Part shown: one piece after another, positions 12,001-23,400 of the stretch
How positions within the stretch are numbered: the first letter of the stretch is position 1
Layout: every line of letters starts with the position of its first letter
Assembly (NCBI GenBank): GCA_032191485.1
Contig: JAVDOI010000016.1
Span: 11,394,759-11,458,758 of the forward strand
DNA from: Leptoclinus maculatus
Taxonomy: Eukaryota > Chordata > Actinopteri > Perciformes > Stichaeidae
Reading direction: 5' to 3'
DNA length: 64,000 bases
The notes under the pieces: generated by a model
The model's database searches: none
The model's input: the letters and a program-made list of their open reading frames with translations, nothing else
Told to the model about the DNA's origin: nothing
Made by a program: the position numbers and the translations under genes

Positions 12001-13423
12001 TTATTTTTGCCATCAAAATTAAGAAGGAAAAAAAAATAAATCAAGATTTTGACCAAATTAATGTCAAAGATGTCATCAAGAAATGTTATCCTACTGTTAG
12101 TGTACCTGTTAGCCCCTCTACGTATAAAATCCAATTGACTTGGTATATTTAAAAGGTTGTGGAGTCTTAGGTTTAAAGGAGCACTGTCTGAGTCTATTTC
12201 AAGCAACACCAAGGGCACTGCATGCTTTTAGATGGTGACCTAGTTAGATAAACTCATGAGTTTCTGGGTCCCCTTGCTTTAAAACTTATTTACTCTGATT
12301 ATCCACGTATATGTAAAAGAGTAAAGAGATGTTTCAGTGTGTAAGATGCTTGGGTTTGTTTTTCTTTACCAGCGTCGTGACCCTCTCTAAACCGATGCAA
12401 TGTGCACTGGGTGAGAGCTGGATCAGGTGCAGCGGGTAGGACTCCATTATGTTTGGCCCAAAGTGATTTTCAGAGTGTCTCCCTGAATTGGTTCAAGCTC
12501 GTCTGTGTTCAATAGGTCTGTTTTACAGCTCTGTGAACAGTTTCAAAGGTAGACAGACCTCATCTGTCAAGCAGTAACAATCTGCCCAGGGCTCTGAATT
12601 CCTCCCCTCACATAGATGACTGAATCCAATACCAATAGTGTATAACATATTGTGTTCAGTGTCTTCATTTGAGTGTTAAAGGATATAGCGACAAATAATG
12701 ATTGCACTTACCACTCTTTTAAATTATTGTTCTCAAACTGAAATAGAAAATGCACTTTAGTGGCCAATATAAAACTAGATTTTAACAGGATTTTCTGTCA
12801 CCACAGCTGCACAAACTACAACAATCTCTCAATCAAACCTAATATATCATCGCCTGCTATGTCCCAAAGGCTGTAAAATCACATTTGGAGTACCAGCTCC
12901 GTGGGAGTCTCCTCTCAATCGAAACTGGCAAACCTTGTGCAGCAAAAAATGTTTGGTGGGAAGGACAAGGGAAGGATAGCTTTGTAATTTGCCAAAAGAA
13001 AAAAAGAAATCCCCGGACTGCCATCAGCACAAATTGATTGCTGTAATTTAGTGTCACTTTCTTGCACATATAATGTAAATGGAAGTAATAGTGTTGTAAT
13101 GGGGGCTATGACTTGATTGAGAAACATTAATTTAACTTGATACACTGCCACATTTGTCATTCCAGCAATGAGTCTGGGTTTTACAGTCTATGAATATAAT
13201 TCATAATCATATTAATTTCCTTAAAAAAAAAAAAACTGCCTGAACACACAGACAAGTTCAAACATGAGAAACTAATTTGAACTGACGCGAAATTGGAACT
13301 TCTTAAAACATATGCAGCCTTTGAAGTTGTACACATCTTTCACAATTAGTAGGAACTGAGCTAAACTGCATTTAGGTCCGCTTAAAAGAGAGCACAAGGA
13401 TACTGCTGACGACTGTATATACG
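9078..13423. other. Downstream eys intron, no gene seen
   Basis: This is AT-rich intronic sequence. I found no EGF, laminin-G or linker exon here on the minus strand. The 129-codon minus frame at 10850-11239 is hydrophobic but has no recognised domain. A 20-nt CTTTTTTCATCTCGAGGAGC-type unit occurs twice in tandem (about 11385-11426). Confidence 0.6.
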
Positions 13424-14208
13424 CAGGAGTGGAAGAAGTTACCTAGATCCTTTACTTAAGTAAATGTAGCAACACAAACATGTACAAATACTCCATTACA
13501 AATAAAAGTCCTGTATTCAAAACCATACAAATATTTCTATTTGATCTAATAAAATATACAGTAATATAAATAAGGTATAAAAAGCAAAAGTACTCAATCC
13601 ACAGAAAAAAATGCCCCTTATGAGTGTTATATTAGTAGTAAAAATGTTTAAGCAGCACTTTACTGTTGAAGTTGGAGCTGCTGGTATTTGATCTACTTTA
13701 GACACAGTTAGTCAGTTTAGTCCGGTTCCCAACCGTTAGGGATCAGGAACCTTAAAAAAGGGTCACAATTGAAATATGAGGGCTCATGAGATGATGAATG
13801 GGTTAGGAAAGATGAAAAAAAACAAAGGTTCTGCAGCAGAAATGAACATTCATTTTTCTGACTTTTCTCTTATCTTTTGCTTTTTTTGTGTGAAATACTG
13901 GACAGTTTTATCTCTTTAGGTCTCACAGAGTTATTGGGCTGAAACCCTGTGAGGAAAAATGGCTCTATGGTGAAGCTGCTAATGAGTCATAGAAATCTGA
14001 AATGCGAAATGGGGGCCAAATAAGCTTTTTTTTTTTATAAGGAGTGACGAACCACTAGTTTGCTCTTTAGCAACGCACTGTATAAGCTTATTCCTTTCTA
14101 TGTAAAAACCTACTCTGAAGAGTAACTAGTTATTATAGCTATTAGATACATTTAGTGAAGTAATAAAGTATAAAGTGTAGCATGAAATGGATGTACCCGA
14201 CTACATAC
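13424..14208. mobile_element. Fish AAGTAAAAGTA-type MITE, interrupted by a second repeat
   Basis: The left part (13424-about 13717) starts CAGGAGTGGAAGAAGTTACC followed by ATCCTTTACTTAAGTAAATG, a repeat I know from many percomorph genomes. Its right part (about 14096-14205) has GAGTAACTAGTTATTATAGC and TAGCATGAAATGG, the usual other half of the same family. Between them lies a second repeat (about 13718-14080). The right end runs into the splice donor of exon w22, so the normal CCACTG terminus is missing. Family recognition is from memory. Confidence 0.65.
13718..14080. mobile_element. Nested hAT-like repeat with GGTTCCCAACC end
   Basis: GGTTCCCAACCGTTAGGGATCAGGAACC at the left and GGGGGCCAAATAAG...ACGAACCACTAGTTTG at the right are the typical ends of a fish hAT-derived repeat. 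The copy is degraded, so exact ends and target duplication cannot be fixed; CACTG at 14076-14080 may be the right end. It sits inside the 13424-14208 element and is therefore younger. Confidence 0.6.
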
Positions 14209-14422
14209 CTGCAGATTTCTCAGCTGCTGTTGCTGTGGTAAGTGTTGGCGTTGGCACCCTGGGTGTGAAGCCGCGAGTGGTATTTTTGACTACAGTCGCC
14301 AAGGGAACAGCATCCGTAACAGGAGGCAGGCAGCTGACCTTGTTGATGCCATCTACACAGGAAAATGCTTCTGGACATGGATTCAACAGGCAGTCATCAT
14401 AGTTGTGCTCACAGTTCCTCCC
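14209..14422 (-). CDS. eys: eys exon w22: end of EGF25, four-Cys EGF26, Thr/Pro/Ala-rich tail
   Basis: 214 nt, phase 0 in and phase 1 out, residues about 976-1047. GRNC closes EGF25. The last module begins NYDDC but has only four cysteines (through SCLPP) before the sequence turns into a Thr/Pro/Ala-rich stretch with an N-T-T sequon. This looks like the end of the N-terminal EGF block and the start of the low-complexity linker expected in EYS; a large linker exon should follow downstream. Acceptor ACACAG, donor GTATGT. The donor lies against a transposon-derived repeat (13424-14208). Confidence 0.87.
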
Positions 14423-17400
14423 CTGTGTAAGGAAAATAAACAGCCCTCAGATATGTCCTGTAACTCTACGATGAGATGTTAAATGCGATACGTTGTTTGA
14501 ATAATTAAGTTTGCATTAAGTAGGGAACATGAGATTATGTAACAAAAAAACAGGCTTTTTTAAAACTTAAAAACCATGTGATGCGAGATAGCATCTGACT
14601 ATATTATATTAAAATCATGTTTAGGTGCAACGTTAACATTTGGAATATTTTATCCAAAGTAACGTTATAGGGTGTGAATTATTTGTAGCATTAGTAGTAA
14701 AAGTGTCATATGTTGTCATGTTATTTCTATGAGAACGGCATCTGATTTACCTGCTTTACAATGGGAATGAATAAAAGATGATCTAGTAAGTAAGTCCCAA
14801 GAGATGACTCAAGAGTTAAGGGTGCAAGAGGGTAAAGGTTAATAAAAAGAAGAAAAAAAGAGAACGAGACGGGGAGATGGGGAATATGGTGGGGAGCCTC
14901 ACCACAAATCCCGGACGACAGAAACAGGTGTAGCCATATCCTGGATCATTCTGAATGCATATTCCCTGGTTGCAGGGCTGTGGAAGGCACTCATTAATGT
15001 CATCCTCACAGTGAGGGCCTGTCCAACCTGCCAGGAACAAAAGCCCACAGAGTGCCGTGGTGAGCCCAGGCTCTCCCACTTCCACCCTCTGAAGTGAATA
15101 TCAATCAGATTCTCCTACATTGATTTGCTTCTTTTTGGGTTCACACACACACACACACACAAAGACAAGAAAAGGCTTTCACTAAAGAGCGAGACGCCGC
15201 ATACATTTTAATGAGCCCGCACCGTATCTTCTTTTTATCACCGTCTTTTTTAGTACTGTATGTCTACAAATTTTCCCCTGGAGAAAAGAAGACGACTTTT
15301 GAACGGCTTTGAGGCACAGAACCTATGTAGGCAATATGGCAACCTTTAGTGATACTTCATGTGGCCTATTTCAATCCAATGTGGGCATTAACATGGTTAC
15401 ATACAGTAAACTGTACTCGAACACATCTGGGGCACAGTGACGTGTTCCTGTTCACTTCAAAACATCGAGATTCTGTCTTAGAAAACTTGTTCATCAGCCA
15501 CAAAGGTTTCCTTTAACAGGCCTTATAAAAGGAAAAAAAAACCAGCTTTGGTTGCCTCATTTCTAGGTAAATTGGAAAAACTCACAGGATGTCTGAGTGA
15601 CTCACCTGACCTGCAGTGGCAGACGTAGCTATTAATAAGATCTTGGCAAATGGCACCGTTGTGGCAGGGAGCTGAGCAACATTCGTTAACATCCACTTCA
15701 CAGAAATCCCCCATGAAACCTGGCGGACAGCTAAGAAAACATATCATACTTTCAAACTGCGAGGCTGTCTCGCGGCGCTGTCACTTCCTTCTTGTGGGTC
15801 TGACACACTGCATCTGTTAAAAACTGCTTGTTTTCATTATTTATCAAAACAACTTTTTCTAGTCAGTTCTCGCTTCTTATTTCAGAGTTTATTATTTAAA
15901 ACAGACAAATCTGGAATCTGAAGAGAAACAGCAGTGGAATCAGTAAAGCAGACGATGAACTAAAGAGTGGCTTCAATTTAAACTGAAACTGCTTTTAATT
16001 AACATATCATATCAAGCTATACATAATATTCCTATAATGGATCTGTGGAGACTTAAAAGTGTCTAGATTATTTTACAATAATCTACATACTTTACACCTA
16101 CAGAGTAATAAGATACTGTCTGTTGAACTTAACAGTGCCTATACTATATCTGAACAGCTCAAGTCCATCCAGATGCTCTCCTAAGAAAGAAATAGCAATG
16201 CATTAGTCCAGCTTGCACATTGTCAGCTAAATATTCATAATGAATCCAACAATAAATCCACAAATGAACAGTGACGGACCCATGACAAAGTACTCTGGAG
16301 TTCTGGCACAGGGTATTTCCATACCACCTGAATGAAGTTCAGAGAAAACACTGTTCAGCGTAGTTAACAGATGATGTTGCCAAAGGACTGCTCTTAAACA
16401 AAGGTTTGTTTTGTCCATGGCTTGACTCAATGAATAAAGCCCTCTATGTGTTTATATCCTTACTGCTAATCAATTTCTTTAACAAAACCTGGTCGTGACT
16501 AACAAAAAAAAAGAAAGTCACTGCTGAAAACTCGAGGTAAGTTTACAGAACACAAACTTGAAATTGGAGATCTTATTTAAGGGGAAGATACAACATAACG
16601 GATTGATTCAGCAAGTGCATAAAATCCACAGGTAACCAAAGTGAGAATGTTTATGTGTGGTAATGGTTTTCTGTTTGTGGAGTTGGTGATTTGAAGAGGA
16701 TAAGCTGCACCTTGAGCAAAGAGAGGTACCACTCGTTTCTGCAGATGTCATCCCCACTGGCTTTACGTTTTGTAGAAGAGCAGTCATCTTCCAGATGGAC
16801 AATGATTCTGATCATGCACCAAAGCTACCTGAGACCAAAGGAAGACCGAGGTCTGCTGACTTGGCATGGATTTCCAATTCACAGTCACCAGACCGTCAAC
16901 TCGCTGAACATCTTTGGGAATATTTGACATTATAAAAAGTGACACGAGCAGAACAATGTAAAGAAACAATGCAGATTCTCAGATTTACCCCAAAACAAAT
17001 AGTAACAAACTCCTGCTCTATTCACGAGGCTAAGATTCCTCTTTGGGAATTGACTTCTGTTGTAAACTTAGATCATAACTGAGTATAATCACATACAACA
17101 CCAGGAAATGGACAAAGGATTTTATTCATGACCTCTTGGCTGACCACCACAATAGAGAAAGAATGGAGAGGGTTTGGACCTCTGCAAAAATGAATGTGTA
17201 CCACTTCACACATACCATGCAGGTAAAACAACACTGTGATTTATGTATTGCAGATGTGGTCTGGCGAAGAAACAATTGCATGACTGATTTCATATTTAAG
17301 TTAGTCAGTGTGCTAGTCCGATCAAACCTCTCCATTCAAGAAGAAAACATATGTGGAATGAACAAAACATGCTTTGAATGTGATTTGAAGTCACAGTCTG

Positions 17401-20400
17401 TGATGGAAATGCAAACCAGAAGATTGGCTCTTCCACAAAAAACACAAGCTGGGCACCTGCTGTCATTCTAACACTGGACAACAGCTATATCTGTATTTAT
17501 GTCGTGTGGTGGTGTGCATTTTATTTTTTTTCCAGAGCCAAACTCCTTAATTGTCTGTAAAAAAGCCAAATCAAACATCTTGACTGATTACTGAATCTAA
17601 ATAGGGCCCAAAACAAGTTAATAATGTATTAACACCATAATGAATTTAATTTGATGGATAAAGAATCTTAAAGTGCACCCAACGCACAATCGTCATGTTG
17701 CAGATCAGCAGGACACTAAAGGACATTGTTTGTCCTTAGTGTGCACATTTATCTGTGAATGCACAACACACACTATTTTGTCTTACTGTATGTAATATAC
17801 ATACATACACAAATTCGCCTACAACATCGTAAGAAAAATGCTGTGCTCAGGCAGTAGGCAGTCCAGTGCATCAATATATAACACTGTGAAGTGCACCAAC
17901 CCATTTGGACTTGTGGTAGTCTGGGCTACATTAAATCATGACACTGAGCATATAGCAGCACATCAGCAGAAGGTTAGACAATGTAATTAACTGTAAGGCA
18001 TCCAGGGAGCTGCTGTGTCAAATCTGCACACACTTACCGCATACCTCTTGTATTCAGATACACGTCACCGCTCAACGGAGAACACGTCAGCAATTTAAAA
18101 GTAAGGATTCACTGAACCAACCTAGAGGAGTGCTACTGTATATGAAGGCAGACATATACATTAGCACTATATCATTTCATTAAAGCAATAAAATACTTGT
18201 AAGAGTGGTACAACTCACCTGCATGTAAAGTTTGATCCCTCACCGTCGAGGCAGGAGGCTCCATTGAAACACAGTGAGACATTAAAAGCGGCTTCTTTGC
18301 AGACATCTATATCATCCTCACACGTTTTCCCTGTGTAGCCTTCCTGACAGAAGCATGCATATTTATCAATGAGATCCACACACGAGCCTCCGTTCAAACA
18401 GGGACTGGAAGCACAGTCCTGGAAATGAAAAGACAAAGACACTTTACCAGTAAGTATTTTGACAGATATGACCATGACGTGCACAATTTACCATCTAAAA
18501 TGCACAGTGTGCGATTAAAAAAAGAGAAAAAGTAACAACTTTGGTTTAGAATACATTGTTAGTAGTTAAAATGCAGATGATCAGATTATCCACTGAACTA
18601 AATACTCAGACACATTGTTAGCAAATCGATGTTTTATCTCTAGAGTCCAGCACAAGCTGTGGTTTAAATCAATTAGGCATTAGACTAAGCAATTTCTTTT
18701 AATCAGGTATGTGTACAACGCTTACATGATCCTGGTAGTTCAATTGACTTATCTTGTACAAAAATCAATAGAGGTGGTGATACCAAAGGCCACACAAAGA
18801 TTAGAAAATTCTCGTCATTCCTTTTGAACACCCAGCAAGGTTCATTATTAATCAAGCCCGACTCACGTCAATGTTTGTTTCACATCTCCTGCCGCTCCAT
18901 CCAGATTCACAAAGACAGGAGTATGAATTTACTCCATCTTCACAGCTGAGAAGGCCACAACAGATGGGGTTAGAATTGATGAAATCAACCAAAACTCAGA
19001 TCTTTTGCTGTATAGTTCATGCAGAATCCTTAGAGATATAATCCTCGGAACGATTGAGCATTTCCCCCTTTTTTACGGAATGAATGACTCTATACAACAA
19101 GTGACATATTATGTTTCCGCTCACTGCGCTGGCAAGGAGTGTAATTAAAAATAATTCTATACAATTTCCACACTGCATTTGCATGTCTTTCTGTTCTAAA
19201 TGACAGCAAAAAAAAAATCTGTACCTCCCATGAAGACAAGGCGCTGACACGCATTCATCAATGTTCATCTCACATCGGAGCCCGATGAAGCCATCAAGAC
19301 ACGAGCAGTGGTATTGATTGGGCGCGTCGATACATTTACCACGATTTCGGCATGGGTTTGAAACACACTCATCGATGTCAACTCCACACCGTGCCCCTAG
19401 GAAATGAAGGGTATTCTAGTAAGACATCATATACTCAACAACTTGATAAGAGAACGGTTTTTCTTATTTTTTATAATTCAGTTTTCAAATATGACAAAAA
19501 CGTCAAAAATCTATGAAAGTCTTTGCAAATTACACACGAGACACAGGATGACTTTTGATTATTCTGCAAGATCTGTGGAGACACCATTGCACATGCTCTG
19601 GGACATGGTCCCGTTTTTACACTGTTTTGTGAGTTTGACAAATCTAGAGGAATAAACTACACCGGTTATGTTTAATGCAATTAAGGAATATGCTGACAAA
19701 ATTCCTCAGTATGGCTATTTCATATATTTATAATAGTTTCTGGATGCAGTGGAGGTGTGAGGTAGCGATAAGCTTGTCAGGATGAATTTGTTGTTTGTGT
19801 ATGTCTTTGTATGGGACACCACCTTTATCCTTCAATGCTAATCATACGGTAACATATGCCGTTGTCATTACATGACAATGTTACCGTATGATTAACATTG
19901 AATGAAAAACTAAAGGACTTATCTTTAAGCCCAATAACTAAACATGTGTACATCCTTCTCTCCACTTCTGTCAGCCAAAACACACAGCGGACAATTATAA
20001 AAGATGAAAATCAGCATCATGAAAACTGTACGATATGCAAATCAACTTGCAAAGACCTTAAACTTGAGGCACAAGATCCATCAAAGTCAACAACTCACCA
20101 TTTTAAAGACACATGTATACATTATTATTGTGGTATTGTAGTAACAAGCAAAGAAAACTTTCAAACAATTCACATCAAATAATAAGATGACTTGATGTTG
20201 AAGTGTTGTGGGTCAAGAAGTATTGCATTTATTAGTTATAGTCTTCAAATTAACTATAGGGCAAAAATAAAATGCAAGCGTGATGTTGTGAAAATTATAA
20301 TTTGTAATGATTATTTTGTAATTGTAATAATAATAATAAAAAAATTCACAGATTTTCAATCTTATCTCTACATGTATCGATCTGGGTTCTGGATATAGTG

Positions 20401-23400
20401 TGAATAACGCCTGCAGCTGTTGCCAATGTTCTCCTCGTCTGAATCAGACTACGGAGACTCTGTTTTTGCATCTGTGGATTTATCATCGCAAGTTAGTTTA
20501 AGATTCCTGCTAAATCACTAAACAAAAACGTACACATGAAAAACATTACAAAATATTGCCCTCTAAGGGCAGACATACTGTCTTAAAGATGCTGTAGTGG
20601 GCTCAAAGTCTAAAAGCTATAGAGTGAAGATACTGGCGTCATAAGAAATGAGAAGACCTGAGGAATTCACAGAAGTACTCGCTAACCAATCGCTCAATAA
20701 TAAAATCTCCGAATGTCAAATGTTTTTGATACCAAATCACAGCATGGCTTTGTCTATGGGACATAATAGAGCATTAGGATGGTCATTATATACCTCCATC
20801 ATAATGCTCTAAGCCCTATTACACTTTCATAATATATTTAAATTAATTCTACTTCTGATTTATGACTAGAACCACTTGACACACACAGCTGAGCTGCGTT
20901 TCAAAATCAATCTTTAGAGGATGTATACACTTCTCTGTGCCATATACTGTTGACCTGCTATCTCCCCCTAAAGATCCCCTTAAAAAAACATCAACGGGTC
21001 TATGTGGGTCTCTCAGAGGTAACGACTACAAGATGCAACCAGTACGGTCCTTTAAGAGCAAAACACTCCTAACAGCCGCATACTGTCCAGAAAAAGCTGC
21101 CTCACCATTTTTTAAATTTTATTTTGTATCTCTGGTCTCTTTAGTAACCTTTGATAAAAAGTGATCACAGGCTGGCAGAGATGGTAAACAAGAACGTGCT
21201 GTGTGTAGTTTACTGGTATTGCAGGATCTCTGGGTTTTTCACCTCAATTACCTCTTGCTCGCATATTATTTTACTATTACTGTCAACATACCTTGAATGT
21301 TTTTGATGAAAAGGGTTTGCCATGAAAAAAATGAATTCAAAGTGCCTTTATCTTGTGTCTTGTGATTCTATTTGACACTTTAGATTTAATTATCAGTATC
21401 CATCTGCTACATGAATAGCAAGTGAATCAAAGCAGAAAGCAGAAATATTATATCCTACTGGAAGTTTTTAACCGCGTTTTACACCCTAGTCTTCTACAAA
21501 ATATCCTGTGAACTTGTTCAAACCTGTTATTTTAAAAGATGGATATGGCTTATGTGTCTGATGATAGTAGGAGAAATGGCTAGGAACAGAAACAGTTTGT
21601 TATATGCTGTAACCGCAGATCTCTAAAGAAAGGGAAAATGACATACGAGTCATTAATAGCTTATACTTAAGACAAAGTCTGCCTGCCGGGTATTAATATG
21701 TTGACTCACCAATATCTAAACCAGAGATGAAACAGTCGATGAATCAATTATTTTATCAATAAAGAAAAAATTCCCAACCAATTGTGAATATTGATTCATT
21801 GTTTTGTATTTCATATAGCAAAATTGCCAACCATCCACTGGTTCCAGCATCTGAAATATGAGCATTTGCTGCTTTTTTAAAAATCCTTATGACTCTAAAT
21901 TAAATATATTGTGGTTTTAGCCTGTTCGTCAAATAAAACAAGCAATCTGAAGACATTACCTTTTTTTTTGCCATTTTTGTGATTTATTGACTAAATAAAT
22001 AATCAACTCTTTTAAAAATTGATTAACAGATTAATGGATCATAAACATATTTGTAGCTCTAAACTAAACAAATTTTAATTTAGTAAAAACTGGCCTGTGT
22101 TGAATTAAAGTGAAAACCCACTGACTTTGTTTTGTGTCCCACTGCTAGCAGAGTGTAATACAATACAAGTAACAATAAACAGCTGATCAAATGAAATAAT
22201 TTCTCTAAAAATGTGACTGTGAAACAAATTAACCAAATACAACCTACTGATATAAAGATGCATGATGTCTTTGAAAGGCCAGTTTACCCACATTTGTTCC
22301 ATGATGTGAGGATGGAGGCAGCAGTCTCAGGGGCAAATAAAACCAAAGCTACCTCACTTGCTTTGTGTAATTCAGGTGAAGCGACAATTTAAAAAACTGT
22401 TTCAACTTATTTAACAACAGAATATAAATGAATGACAAAGACTTTTTTTAAAAGTGTGTCACTATATTAACATGATATACACTAGCCCTAGCCCACTAAA
22501 GGGCCGGCGCATGTTGCAACAATAGTCAACGTCCCTGAGAGGATTCAGTGAAGTGCAGCACTGAACTAATGGAAAAGTGTGTCACATACTATTCGCACTG
22601 TATATCCTGACAGCTGTGCCTACACAGTACCATGTCTAGTAAGGCACAATCCTCCATACAAACTGTGCTGCACCAATTGTGCTGACTCAAAGAGAACACA
22701 TGAATTGCGCTCAAAACAACTTATATCTTCACTGTCCAACAGCCACATTTAAGATAACTCTGAGGACTCACTAAGTAAGTCAGCTTTACTCAAAGAGTTG
22801 ATGCTATTTATTATTTATGCAGACCCCACAAATATAGCAATGAGATCAGAGGAGAAATGGAGGGGAGAGTTCAAGCTGTGAAGGAATCACCGGATAACAG
22901 AATGTGTCAAAATGCGTCTACTTTCTGCCAACAAATCAGAGACACAAGTTGGGAGAACATAATGACTGTTTGTAGCAGTCTAAATTATAGCACTTCTTCA
23001 GAGAGATCCACAGAAGTGACTCGTTTCGCTGGGGAATTAAAAATAAATGGGTTGTTCCTAATTCTACAAACGGGCATTTTTATGATGTTGTTTTTCACTA
23101 AAGTGGTAAAAATATTATGTACCAACTACTAAAATCTCAACTTCCAGGAATCAAGAGAAAAAAAAAACACCACTGACCCGATCATTCGGTAAGCTTTTCA
23201 TCCGTTGACTGAGAAAGATGTAAACAAACAAAGTGACAAGAATTAATTTCATGCCTCCTGTGTTTCATCATGAAAGAGAATGAATAAACCGACAGCGTGT
23301 AACATTTAGGAGGCTAAATTGGCAGCATTGGAATATAATATTCATAACTATGTTTTAATCAGTGTATGAAACACGCACACAGCGTGAGCAGAGGGGCCGC

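Noticed and set aside
16690..16810. Possible extra EGF exon (a D-D-C-S-S stretch on the minus strand)
   Set aside because: Cysteine spacing does not fit an EGF and w19 and w20 already join in phase.
17136..17471. 111-codon plus-strand open frame in the w19/w20 intron
   Set aside because: No recognisable domain, ordinary intronic composition, no splice or promoter context; likely chance.
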